A stretch of 64,000 bases of DNA from positions 868,001-932,000 of the forward strand of contig NZ_JAQSVC010000001.1 in the NCBI RefSeq assembly GCF_029603165.1, given 5' to 3'. Below the pieces are notes generated by a model. The model saw only the letters and a program-made list of their open reading frames with translations. It did no database searches and was not told where the DNA came from. Positions within the stretch are counted from its first letter, which is position 1. The number at the start of each line of letters is the position of its first letter. This DNA comes from Galbibacter pacificus (GTDB lineage: Bacteria; Bacteroidota; Bacteroidia; Flavobacteriales; Flavobacteriaceae). The position numbers were made by a program, and so were the translations under genes. Positions 8,159 through 16,312 of this stretch are shown here, piece by piece.

Positions 8159-8830
8159 TTAAGCTTTTTTTGCTTTTACCTTTACAACAAGCTCAATATC
8201 ATCATTTACAAACTTATCGCCTAAATCATCAAATACAGATTTAGAACCGTAATTTACGTTCCAATTGGTACGGTCTATGGTAAAGGGCTCGCTTGTCAAA
8301 GTGGCAACATCGCCATTTTCGGTAACTGTCACCGGAAAAGAAATGTTTTTCTTGGTACCTTTAATGGCAAGGTTTCCTTTAATATGTGTTTTGCCTTCTA
8401 TTTCTTCAATCCCCGTAACTTCAAAATAAGCGGTTGGATGTTCGGCAACGTTAAAAAAGTGGTCTTCTTTTCCTTCAACCGTGCCTTTTAAATGTGCTTC
8501 AAGGTCTTCTTTTCCGTCGCCTGCCTCTAGGTCGGTTACGGTAATCGTGTTCATATCGATTAAAAAATTCCCGCTTTCAAGCGCACCGTCCTTTATTGCT
8601 ATTATGCCAGATTCCAAAGAGATGGTCCCCGTGTGCGTTCCAGTAGGTTTAGAGCCTTTCCATTCAATAATACTTTCTTCCGGTACGGCCTCGTATTTTA
8701 CTGCTTCAACAGTGGTTTCGGTAACGGTTTCAGCATCGTTTGCGCTGGTTTCGTTCTTTTTTTCGGTTTTACATGCCGTAAAGACAGTTAGGCATGCTAT
8801 TAACGAAATAGATAAAAAATTCTTCTTCAT
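8159..8830 (-). CDS. YceI family lipoprotein
   Basis: The 223-residue product has a lipoprotein signal with the cysteine at residue 20 (VFTAC), then an acidic, threonine-rich linker, then a YceI-like lipocalin-type beta barrel. Typical features are IEWKGSKPTGTHTGTI, FLIDMNTITV, HPTAYFEVT, IKGNLAIKGTKKNISFPV and FTIDRTNWNVNYGS. YceI proteins bind isoprenoid or other amphiphilic ligands in the periplasm. A minus-strand TATTTTTG at 8861-8868 is a likely promoter element. It is transcribed divergently from grpE-dnaJ. Confidence 0.92.
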   Translation of the reverse strand: MKKNFLSISLIACLTVFTACKTEKKNETSANDAETVTETTVEAVKYEAVPEESIIEWKGSKPTGTHTGTISLESGIIAIKDGALESGNFLIDMNTITVTDLEAGDGKEDLEAHLKGTVEGKEDHFFNVAEHPTAYFEVTGIEEIEGKTHIKGNLAIKGTKKNISFPVTVTENGDVATLTSEPFTIDRTNWNVNYGSKSVFDDLGDKFVNDDIELVVKVKAKKA

Positions 8831-8920
8831 CTTAAATATGTTTTTTATTGATTAGCATACCAAAAATAGAAATAACATCGAATAATGCTATTAAAATTAT
8901 ACTAATTTTTTTGGTGACAT

Positions 8921-8959
8921 TTTGACATTTTTAAATAAATGGCAATACTTTTGCCATTT
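8921..8959 (+). promoter_or_regulatory. grpE-dnaJ promoter with a palindrome over the -7 element
   Basis: TTTG at 8921-8924 and TACTTTTG at 8946-8953, 21 bp apart, match the Bacteroidota promoter. A perfect 9-bp inverted repeat (AAATGGCAA at 8937-8945, TTGCCATTT at 8951-8959, five-base spacer) is centred on the -7 element. It is not the CIRCE sequence. A repressor bound there would block transcription, which suits a heat-shock operon; this is inference. Confidence 0.55.
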
Positions 8960-9059
8960 CAAAAAAGAAAATAAAATGTTTGTCGCGGCAATGGTCAAAC
9001 TATGGCCGGGTAAATATTTTTTCATTTGAATTATAAAAAATTAGAAGAAAGATAAAAAC

Positions 9060-9617
9060 ATGTCTAAGGAAGAAGATAACAAGGAAGCAATAGCAGACGA
9101 ACAATTTGCTGCTGAAGAAAACGCAGGCCAAGAAGTCATTGACGAAGTTGATGAAAAGGAGGAAATTACTGAAGAAGAAAAGCTAAAAGAAGAACTGGCC
9201 GCCGAAAAAGATAAGTTTTTAAGGCTTTTTGCCGAATTTGAAAATTATAAAAGACGGACCTCCAAAGAGCGCATCGAGCTGTTTAAAACGGCCGGACAGG
9301 ATATTATGGTTTCCATGTTACCTGTTTTGGATGATTTTGACCGTGCACTCAACGAAATATCAAAAAGTGAAGACAAAGAGCTTTTAAAAGGAGTAGAACT
9401 TATTAGCAATAAATTCAGGAATACCTTGAACGGAAAAGGCCTTTCTTTAATAGCGGTAAAGCCCGGCGATGCATTTGATGCCGAAATGCACGAAGCTATC
9501 ACCCAAATTCCGGCCCCGACCGATGAACTGAAAGGAAGAATAGTAGATGTAGTGGAAAAAGGATATACACTTGGAGACAAAATTATACGTCATCCCAAAG
9601 TAGTGGTGGGGCAATAA
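9060..9617 (+). CDS. grpE: Nucleotide exchange factor GrpE
   Basis: The 185-residue protein has an acidic, low-complexity N-terminus (about 1-45), a long coiled-coil helix, and the C-terminal beta domain typical of GrpE. Family landmarks are LRLFAEFENYKRRTSKER, VLDDFDRAL, GDAFDAEMHEAI and the terminal GYTLGDKIIRHPKVVVG. GrpE releases ADP from DnaK. dnaJ follows 93 bp downstream on the same strand; dnaK is not in the window. The long leader, about 100 nt from the predicted start, is unusual compared with its neighbours. Confidence 0.96.
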   Translation: MSKEEDNKEAIADEQFAAEENAGQEVIDEVDEKEEITEEEKLKEELAAEKDKFLRLFAEFENYKRRTSKERIELFKTAGQDIMVSMLPVLDDFDRALNEISKSEDKELLKGVELISNKFRNTLNGKGLSLIAVKPGDAFDAEMHEAITQIPAPTDELKGRIVDVVEKGYTLGDKIIRHPKVVVGQ

Positions 9618-9710
9618 TCCATTTATCAATATTTTTGGCGCACATAAAAAACAGCTATAAAACGTCAAAATCTCGCACGGCGAGGCAAAAAATTCAATAC
9701 TTATTTATAC

Positions 9711-10832
9711 ATGAAGGAAGATTATTACGAAATATTAGGAGTTAATAAGAATGCTACCGCAGCAGAAATAAAAAAAGCATACCGTAAAAAGGCCATTCAG
9801 TACCACCCGGACAAAAACCCCGGCGATGCCGAAGCTGAAAGTATGTTCAAAAAAGCTGCCGAAGCTTATGAAGTATTGAGCGACCCCGCAAAAAAACAGC
9901 GTTACGACCAGTATGGCCATGCAGCCTTTGACGGTGCCGGCGGATTTGGCGGCGGAGGTATGAATATGGACGATATCTTTAGTCAATTTGGAGATATCTT
10001 TGGAAGTGCCTTTGGTGGCGGATTTAGTGGTTTTGGTGGATTTGGCGGTGGGGGAAGGGCCCGCGTTAAGGGCAGTAACCTCCGCATCCGGGTAAAGCTT
10101 ACCTTGGAAGAAATAGCCAATGGAGTAGAAAAGAAAGTAAAAGTAAGAAGGAAAAAACAGGCCAGTGGCGTTACGTATAAAACTTGCCCAACTTGTCACG
10201 GTAGCGGCCAAGTTACAAGGGTGACCAATACTATTCTTGGTAGAATGCAAACGGCAACCGCCTGTAATATGTGTGGTGGCGCTGGAGAAGTAATAGACAA
10301 CCGGCCGAATGATGCAGATGCGCAAGGCTTGAAAGTAGACGAAGAAACAGTATCCATAAAAATTCCGGCAGGAGTTGTGGAGGGAATGCAGCTTAAGGTT
10401 ACCGGAAAAGGGAACGATGCGCCGGGCAAAAACGGAATTCCGGGCGATTTATTGGTGGCCATAGAAGAAATCGAGCATAATACATTAAAAAGAGAAGGCG
10501 ACAACCTTCATTTCGACCTCTACATTAGCATTGCCGAAGCCGTTCTGGGAACTTCAAAAGAAATAGATACCGTAACCGGAAAAGTACGTATTAAACTGGA
10601 AGAAGGTATACAATCTGGAAAAATATTGCGGTTAAAGGGCAAAGGGATACCAAGTATAAATGGATATGGCCAAGGAGACCTGTTGGTGCACATTAGTGTA
10701 TGGACACCAAAAACCCTGAATAAAGAACAGCGCGAATTCTTTGAAAAAATGGTGGGCGACGAGAATTTTTCACCCAATCCGGAGAAGAGCGATAAATCGT
10801 TTTTTGAAAAAGTAAAAGATATGTTTTCATAA
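9711..10832 (+). CDS. dnaJ: Chaperone DnaJ with a single zinc centre
   Basis: The 373-residue co-chaperone has a J domain with HPD at 32-34, a Gly/Phe-rich region (about 75-116) and the two C-terminal substrate-binding beta domains. Only two CxxCxGxG motifs remain: C159/C162 and C185/C188, equivalent to repeats 2 and 3, which form zinc centre II. Repeats 1 and 4 (zinc centre I) are replaced by ASGVTYKT and RPNDADAQG. The frame is intact, so this is a real lineage difference, not a deletion artefact. I recall similar flavobacterial proteins. It partners DnaK and GrpE. Confidence 0.96.
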   Translation: MKEDYYEILGVNKNATAAEIKKAYRKKAIQYHPDKNPGDAEAESMFKKAAEAYEVLSDPAKKQRYDQYGHAAFDGAGGFGGGGMNMDDIFSQFGDIFGSAFGGGFSGFGGFGGGGRARVKGSNLRIRVKLTLEEIANGVEKKVKVRRKKQASGVTYKTCPTCHGSGQVTRVTNTILGRMQTATACNMCGGAGEVIDNRPNDADAQGLKVDEETVSIKIPAGVVEGMQLKVTGKGNDAPGKNGIPGDLLVAIEEIEHNTLKREGDNLHFDLYISIAEAVLGTSKEIDTVTGKVRIKLEEGIQSGKILRLKGKGIPSINGYGQGDLLVHISVWTPKTLNKEQREFFEKMVGDENFSPNPEKSDKSFFEKVKDMFS

Positions 10833-10840
10833 TTTAACTT

Positions 10841-10868
10841 TTGTGTTTTATAAAAAAATATATCTTTG
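10841..10868 (+). promoter_or_regulatory. Promoter of a candidate small RNA
   Basis: TTG at 10841-10843 and TATCTTTG at 10861-10868, 17 bp apart, fit the Bacteroidota consensus with short but permitted spacing. It would start transcription near 10873, where no coding region begins until 11075. Confidence 0.45.
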
Positions 10869-10872
10869 TAGG

Positions 10873-10957
10873 AACACTGGTTCTAACCTAGTGTTAATTT
10901 TTTCTTTTTCATAGCAATTTTTTCCCATCCTTGATACTTTTTTAAGGGTGGGTTTTT
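10873..10957 (+). ncRNA. Candidate small RNA or leader with two hairpins
   Basis: Directly after the predicted promoter comes a hairpin (10873-10895, outer stem AACACT/AGTGTT) followed by a T-rich stretch. A second hairpin follows (CCCATCCTT 10924-10932 with AAGGGTGGG 10944-10952) with a T run, typical of a terminator. The unit would be about 85 nt. The first hairpin may instead be the dnaJ terminator, in which case no separate RNA need exist. It matches none of the RNA classes I know (not tmRNA, SRP or 6S by eye). Confidence 0.4.
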
Positions 10958-10970
10958 ATTTAATAAATAT

Positions 10971-11034
10971 TTAAACCTAAGTTTGATTATTCGTGCTGAG
11001 GTTTAACCCATAAAAGCGGGTTTCCCTTTTATGG
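10971..11034 (+). repeat. Two further inverted repeats upstream of the ABC operon
   Basis: TTAAACCT (10971-10978) pairs with AGGTTTAA (10999-11006). Then CCATAAAA (11008-11015) pairs with TTTTATGG (11027-11034), with an inner GGG/CCC stem. Neither is followed by a T run, so they are not terminators. They end about 16 bp before the TATCTTTG element of the ABC genes. Confidence 0.5.
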
Positions 11035-11049
11035 TATGTGAATATCCGA

Positions 11050-11057
11050 TATCTTTG
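11050..11057 (+). promoter_or_regulatory. TAnnTTTG promoter element before the ABC exporter
   Basis: TATCTTTG lies 17 bp before the ATG at 11075, giving a leader of roughly a dozen bases. There is no TTG at the usual -33 distance; the hairpin at 11008-11034 occupies that place. Confidence 0.5.
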
Positions 11058-11074
11058 AAAAAATAAAATTTAAT

Positions 11075-12001
11075 ATGCCCAATTTACTGGTAGCTGAAAA
11101 TGTTTCTAAAACTTTTGGAAACCACACCGCATTAAACAATGTTTCCCTTGAGATTCCCGAAGGAACAATTTTTGGGCTCTTGGGCCCTAATGGAGCTGGA
11201 AAAACCACTTTTATCCGTATTATTAATCAAATAACATACCCCGATAAAGGAAAAGTTATCTTTAACGGAAACCCCTTAAACCCAGATCATATTAAAATGA
11301 TAGGTTATTTGCCGGAAGAAAGGGGGCTGTACAAAAGCATGAAAGTAGGCGAGCAGGCTCTTTATTTGGCACAGCTAAAGGGAATGAGCAAAGCCGATGC
11401 CCAAAAAAAACTAAAATATTGGTTCGAGAGATTGGAGATAGGCGACTGGTGGAACAAAAAAATACAGGAACTTTCTAAGGGGATGGCACAAAAAATACAG
11501 TTTGTGGTAACAGTGCTCCATGAACCGAAACTTTTAATTTTTGACGAACCTTTTAGCGGTTTCGATCCCATAAACGCAAATTTAATTAAAGACGAGATCC
11601 TTCGTTTAAAAGAAAACGGCGCTACGGTAATCTTTTCCACGCACAGGATGGAATCTGTAGAAGAACTTTGCGACCATATTGCCCTGATAAATAAATCCAA
11701 TAAAATTCTAGACGGAAAACTTATCGACATTAAGCGGGAATTTAAAAATGGTACTTTCGAAGTAGGGCTGGAAACCCTTCAGAAAGAGCCGTTAAAAAAA
11801 GAACTCGAAGAAAAATATACCGTAACTGATGCTCATTTTAAATCCTTGGGAGACGAATTAAAATTGAGGGTCCAACTAAAAAAAGGGGAAACTGCCAACG
11901 ATTTATTGGCACACCTTTCCAGCAGGGGCATGATTACCCATTTTGTTGAAGTAGTGCCCACTGCCAACGAGATTTTTATTGAAACGGTAAAAAGAAATTA
12001 A
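11075..12001 (+). CDS. ABC transporter ATP-binding protein (NatA-like)
   Basis: The 308-residue ATPase has Walker A GPNGAGKT (37-44), a signature loop LSKGM (133-137) that departs from LSGGQ, Walker B LLIFDE (153-158) and the switch region STHRM. A C-terminal DUF4162-like tail of about 80 residues follows, as in NatA-type exporters. Its stop codon is followed at once by the ATG of the permease gene, so translation is probably coupled. Substrate is unknown; sodium or drug export is only a family-level suggestion. Confidence 0.92.
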   Translation: MPNLLVAENVSKTFGNHTALNNVSLEIPEGTIFGLLGPNGAGKTTFIRIINQITYPDKGKVIFNGNPLNPDHIKMIGYLPEERGLYKSMKVGEQALYLAQLKGMSKADAQKKLKYWFERLEIGDWWNKKIQELSKGMAQKIQFVVTVLHEPKLLIFDEPFSGFDPINANLIKDEILRLKENGATVIFSTHRMESVEELCDHIALINKSNKILDGKLIDIKREFKNGTFEVGLETLQKEPLKKELEEKYTVTDAHFKSLGDELKLRVQLKKGETANDLLAHLSSRGMITHFVEVVPTANEIFIETVKRN

Positions 12002-13339
12002 ATGGACAAATTAATACTTATTATAAAAAGGGAATACCTGGCCAAGGTAAGAAACAAGTCGTTTATTGTATTGACCATTTTAAGCCCATTAATTATTGTG
12101 GCCATGATTGCCCTGGTGGTCTATTTGGCCAAGGTAAACAGTGAAGAAAAGAGAATCGTGGCCGTTTTGGACGAAAGTCCGTTTTTTGCCCACCAGTTTG
12201 AAACTGGTGCCGAAGCCTCTTTTATGGATTTTAGGGATATTCCACTTCAAGAAGCCATAGATTCGGTGCATAGCCTTGGTTATTACGGCCTGCTCCATAT
12301 TCCAAGCGGCAACAATATAGATTCGGTGGCAGAAAATATCCAGTTTTATACCAAAGAATCACCCAGCTTGGATATTTTAGGGAGTCTGGAAGGAAAGATT
12401 TCGGCCAGGGTCAGGGAAGAAAAACTTTCAACCTTACAAATTACCCCACAGGTAATTAACGCATTGGACAAAAATTACGAAATGAACATCGTTAATTTTA
12501 GCGGAGAAAAAAACGTAAAGGGCATTAGCGAGTTCAAGGCATTTATTGGTGGTGGCTTTGGCTACCTTATCATGATGTTTATTATTATCTACGGTGCCTT
12601 TGTAATGAGGAGCGTTATAGAAGAAAAAACCACAAGGATCATAGAAGTAATAATATCATCGGTAAAGCCATTCCAGTTAATGCTCGGTAAAATTATAGGT
12701 ACTTCATTGGCGGGAATTACACAATTTGTTATTTGGATCGTATCGGCTGGAATTTTAACCTATGTGGTACTTTCTGTAATGGGCATAGAGATAGATACAA
12801 TGCATTCCAGGGCAAATATTTCTCCGGAGGCCATGCATACATTAGAAGCATCTGCTTCACAGGATACCATTCAATTATATGTAAACGAGCTGGTAAAAAT
12901 ACCTTGGGGTACCTTAATTGTTTCGTTTCTATTGTATTTTTCCTTGGGATATTTAATATATAGTTCTATTTATGCTGCAATAGGTGCCGCCGTAGACAAC
13001 GAAACAGATACACAACAGTTTATGTTTCCGGTAATTACACCACTTATGCTGGCAATTTATGTGGGCTTCTTTTCGGTTTTCGAAAACCCGAACGGGCCAA
13101 TTGCGGTAGCCTTTTCATTATTTCCATTAACGTCGCCCATAGTAATGATGATGCGCCTGCCGGGCGGCGTTGGTGGGGCAGGGGTACCCTGGTGGCAATT
13201 AATAACCTCAATTTTGTTGCTTATACTTACTTTTTTGTTTATTGTATGGCTGGCAGCTAAAATTTACCGCGTTGGGATTTTAATGTACGGTAAAAAACCG
13301 AGCTACAAAGAAATTTATAGGTGGTTAAAATATAAATAG
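12002..13339 (+). CDS. ABC transporter permease (NatB/ABC-2 type)
   Basis: The 445-residue membrane protein has one N-terminal helix (about 22-45), a large extracytoplasmic domain (about 45-175), then a cluster of five or more helices to the C-terminus. This is the ABC-2/NatB layout. The motif EEKTTRIIEVIISSVKPFQL, a coupling helix conserved in this group, lies near residues 207-226. It starts directly after the ATPase stop codon, so the two form one exporter. Confidence 0.9.
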   Translation: MDKLILIIKREYLAKVRNKSFIVLTILSPLIIVAMIALVVYLAKVNSEEKRIVAVLDESPFFAHQFETGAEASFMDFRDIPLQEAIDSVHSLGYYGLLHIPSGNNIDSVAENIQFYTKESPSLDILGSLEGKISARVREEKLSTLQITPQVINALDKNYEMNIVNFSGEKNVKGISEFKAFIGGGFGYLIMMFIIIYGAFVMRSVIEEKTTRIIEVIISSVKPFQLMLGKIIGTSLAGITQFVIWIVSAGILTYVVLSVMGIEIDTMHSRANISPEAMHTLEASASQDTIQLYVNELVKIPWGTLIVSFLLYFSLGYLIYSSIYAAIGAAVDNETDTQQFMFPVITPLMLAIYVGFFSVFENPNGPIAVAFSLFPLTSPIVMMMRLPGGVGGAGVPWWQLITSILLLILTFLFIVWLAAKIYRVGILMYGKKPSYKEIYRWLKYK

Positions 13340-13385
13340 AATTTATTTTATATATATTGTAGTTGTTTTTGGTATTATAAAAAAG

Positions 13386-14234
13386 ATGAAAGAAATAATT
13401 AACGATATTATAAAGGGAATATCCAATTTTTTTTCCTATCCCATATTCGAAGGGACAAAATCAACAATCACAGCCGGGACATTGTTGATGATTATTTTAT
13501 GCTGTATAGCATCATTTTATGTTTTAAAGTTAATAAGGAGATTGATGACCTCAAAGCTCCCACTAGACGATAGGCTTAAGTTTAAAGGCATATTTAAGTT
13601 TGCAAACTACTTTATCTATCTTATAATAATCATCATAGTTTTAAGCTCGTCGGGAGTAGATTTAACGGTGCTTTTAACGGCTTCGGCAGCATTGTTCGTA
13701 GGGCTTGGTTTTGCATTGCAATACCTCTTTCAGGATATCATTTCTGGGGTTCTTATAATAATAGACCAATCCCTGCATGTTGGAGATATTATTGAAATTG
13801 AAGGCAAAGTGGGAAGGGTAATAAACATTAAACTTAGAACTACGCGTGCCATTACCCGAGATGATAAAATTATAATAATACCCAACCATAAATTTTTAAC
13901 CGATATTATTTACAATTATACCCAAAACCATAGAACTACCCGGGAAACCGTTACCGTGGGGGTGGCATACGGGAGCGATACTAGGTTGGTAGAAAAACTG
14001 TTGCTCGATGCCGTAGACGTACAAAAAGGAGTATTAAAAAATCCAAAGCCAACGGTAAACTTTAAAAATTTTGGGGATTCTGCTTTAATATTTGATGTAA
14101 ATTTTTTTATTAACGACAGCTTTTCGGATCCGCGCATAAAAAGTGCGGTACGGTTTACTATTGATGATTTATTTAGAAAACACAAAGTAAGCATTCCTTT
14201 TCCACAAAGGGATGTGCATATTTTTAATAAATAA
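13386..14234 (+). CDS. Mechanosensitive ion channel (MscS family)
   Basis: The 282-residue protein has three hydrophobic segments in its first 120 residues, then the MscS core. The pore helix region is LTASAALFVGLGFALQ followed by FQDIISGVLIIIDQ; the beta domain has HVGDIIEIEGKVGRV and IIIPNHKFLTDII. Length matches small MscS channels that open under hypo-osmotic stress. It lies 46 bp after the ABC permease on the same strand and may share its transcript, though no functional link is evident. Confidence 0.93.
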   Translation: MKEIINDIIKGISNFFSYPIFEGTKSTITAGTLLMIILCCIASFYVLKLIRRLMTSKLPLDDRLKFKGIFKFANYFIYLIIIIIVLSSSGVDLTVLLTASAALFVGLGFALQYLFQDIISGVLIIIDQSLHVGDIIEIEGKVGRVINIKLRTTRAITRDDKIIIIPNHKFLTDIIYNYTQNHRTTRETVTVGVAYGSDTRLVEKLLLDAVDVQKGVLKNPKPTVNFKNFGDSALIFDVNFFINDSFSDPRIKSAVRFTIDDLFRKHKVSIPFPQRDVHIFNK

Positions 14235-14396
14235 CCCGCCTAGTCCGGCAAAGTACCGTTTTTCCGGACAGGGATTTATCTGTAAAGGCTTGTGCACCAT
14301 ATATTGTAAGACCTACCGAAATAGGGTGGGTAACTCTAAACAAAAAATAACAATAACTTTTAGTGGTAAAGCTATAAAGAAAACAAACAAGAAGAA

Positions 14397-15560
14397 ATGT
14401 CAAAAATACTGGTTATAGAAGATGAAGCCGCCATAAGGCGCGTGCTTGTAAAAATATTGACAGAAGAAAACAACAATTACCAAGTTGATGAAGCAGGAGA
14501 TGGCCTGGAAGGAATGGAAGTTATAAAGAAAAATGAATACGACTTGGTTTTATGCGATATTAAAATGCCCAAAATGGATGGCGTGGAGGTCTTGCAGGCA
14601 ACCAAAAAAATAAAGCCCGAGCTTCCCTTTGTAATGATTTCCGGGCACGGAGATCTCGAAACGGCTATTAATACCATGCGTATGGGAGCTTACGATTATA
14701 TTTCTAAACCGCCAGACCTTAACAGGTTATTAAACACGGTACGCAATGCCTTGGACAAAAAGCAACTGGTTACCGAAAACAAGCAACTTAAGAAAAAAGT
14801 TAGCAAGAATTACGAAATGATAGGGGAAAGCAAAAACATTTCCTTAATCAAAGAAATGATAGAAAAAGTCGCCCCCACCGATGCCCGGGTAATGATTACG
14901 GGCCCCAACGGAACGGGTAAAGAATTGGTGGCTCACTGGTTGCACCAAAAAAGCGACCGCTCTGGCAAACCCATGGTAGAGGTTAACTGTGCCGCAATCC
15001 CTTCAGAATTAATAGAGAGCGAACTTTTTGGACATATAAAAGGCGCCTTTACTTCGGCTGTCAAGGACAGGGCGGGAAAGTTTGAAACAGCCAATGGCGG
15101 CACTATTTTTTTAGATGAAATAGGAGACATGAGCCTTTCTGCCCAGGCAAAGGTTTTAAGGGCGCTACAAGAAAACAAAATATCGCGCGTTGGTAGCGAT
15201 AAGGACATAAAAGTAGACGTGCGCGTGGTGGCCGCTACCAATAAAGACCTTAAAAAGGAAATAGAAGAAGGGAAGTTCAGGGAGGACCTGTACCACCGTT
15301 TGGCGGTTATTTTAATAGATGTACCTGCCTTAAACGACCGGCGCGATGATATCCCGATACTTATAGGTCATTTTGCAAAAAAAATAGCCTCAGAACAGGG
15401 GAATGCCGTTAAAAAATTTACAGACAAAGCTATAAAACTCCTTCAGGAATACAATTGGACAGGCAATGTACGCGAACTCCGCAATGTAGTGGAAAGGCTT
15501 ATTATTTTAGGCGGAAAAGAAGTTACCGAAGACGATGTTAAACTTTTTGCCAGCAAATAA
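14397..15560 (+). CDS. Sigma-54-type response regulator without a DNA-binding domain
   Basis: The 387-residue protein has a receiver domain (phospho-acceptor D54, S82, K104) and an AAA+ domain with Walker A GPNGTGKE (169-176) and Walker B GGTIFLDE (234-241). The sigma-54 contact loop reads GAFTSA (216-221) rather than GAFTGA. The chain ends soon after the AAA+ lid (VRELRNVVERL) with no Fis-type helix-turn-helix. Such regulators could act from solution or through a partner. No histidine kinase gene is adjacent. I recall similar HTH-less forms in flavobacteria. Confidence 0.92.
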   Translation: MSKILVIEDEAAIRRVLVKILTEENNNYQVDEAGDGLEGMEVIKKNEYDLVLCDIKMPKMDGVEVLQATKKIKPELPFVMISGHGDLETAINTMRMGAYDYISKPPDLNRLLNTVRNALDKKQLVTENKQLKKKVSKNYEMIGESKNISLIKEMIEKVAPTDARVMITGPNGTGKELVAHWLHQKSDRSGKPMVEVNCAAIPSELIESELFGHIKGAFTSAVKDRAGKFETANGGTIFLDEIGDMSLSAQAKVLRALQENKISRVGSDKDIKVDVRVVAATNKDLKKEIEEGKFREDLYHRLAVILIDVPALNDRRDDIPILIGHFAKKIASEQGNAVKKFTDKAIKLLQEYNWTGNVRELRNVVERLIILGGKEVTEDDVKLFASK

Positions 15561-15631
15561 CCACGGTATAAATTAAATAACATATCGGGATTCAGCTGCA
15601 ATAAACTATATAAGCTATTGGCGGCAGTTTT

Positions 15632-16312
15632 TTAATTTTCATTCAAATATTTTGCTAATTTTTCTCCTCCATTTCCTTCGATTATTTTATAATGAAATGG
15701 GTAAACGTTTTCAAAATCATAGTCCAACAGTTTTTTGCAACTCTCTATTCTGTCCGAAGGATTTTCATAATCAGCAGGATTTTCTTTACTGAAATCCCTG
15801 ATTTTACCATTTTTGTCTCCATAGAAAGTATCTCCAGAGAATAATGATTTTGATGATTTATCCAATACACATACTGCTCCCGAACTATGGCCTGGCGTGT
15901 AAATAACTTCGATGTTTTCTCCTAATTTGGGCATTTCTGTAAAGAAAACATCAGGTTTCATTCTTAACCAAGGATGATTTGTGTCTGCTTCGTGAGCATA
16001 CACTTTAAGTCCGATTTCTTTTTGCCATTTTGTTCCGTCTGAAATTCCGCACGACCCGTGTGATAGTATTGCAAATGCAGGTTTTTTGAAAGATGTGATG
16101 AATTCTTTAATTTCATCGGAATAAGTCGGGATGTCAAAAAGCAAGACTTTATCATCTAATTCGATTAAATACGTGTGTACTTTTTCGCTGTAGAAGTATT
16201 GGTTGTTTATCTCATAGATGTTTGGCTGTAACTTTGTATAAACAGGCCCATTATTAGTGGTGCACGAAAACAAAAAAATGAAAAGACCGATGTATGTATA
16301 TGTCATTCTCAT
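15632..16312 (-). CDS. MBL-fold lipoprotein with a degenerate metal-binding motif
   Basis: The 226-residue product has a lipoprotein signal (cysteine 17, FLFSC) and a metallo-beta-lactamase fold. The first metal motif, normally HxHxDH, reads SHGSCGISDG at 84-93. Only H85 remains, while S87, G89 and I90 replace His, Asp and His. The later ligands H142 (TPGHSSG), D161 (FSGDT) and H207 (YPFHY) are intact. The frame is clean, so this is divergence and not decay. It may bind one metal, or act on a different substrate; hydrolytic activity should not be assumed. Confidence 0.85.
   Translation of the reverse strand: MRMTYTYIGLFIFLFSCTTNNGPVYTKLQPNIYEINNQYFYSEKVHTYLIELDDKVLLFDIPTYSDEIKEFITSFKKPAFAILSHGSCGISDGTKWQKEIGLKVYAHEADTNHPWLRMKPDVFFTEMPKLGENIEVIYTPGHSSGAVCVLDKSSKSLFSGDTFYGDKNGKIRDFSKENPADYENPSDRIESCKKLLDYDFENVYPFHYKIIEGNGGEKLAKYLNEN

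Noticed and set aside
9735-10325. 196-codon frame antisense to dnaJ
   Set aside because: It is the reverse shadow of the conserved dnaJ gene, with no independent support.
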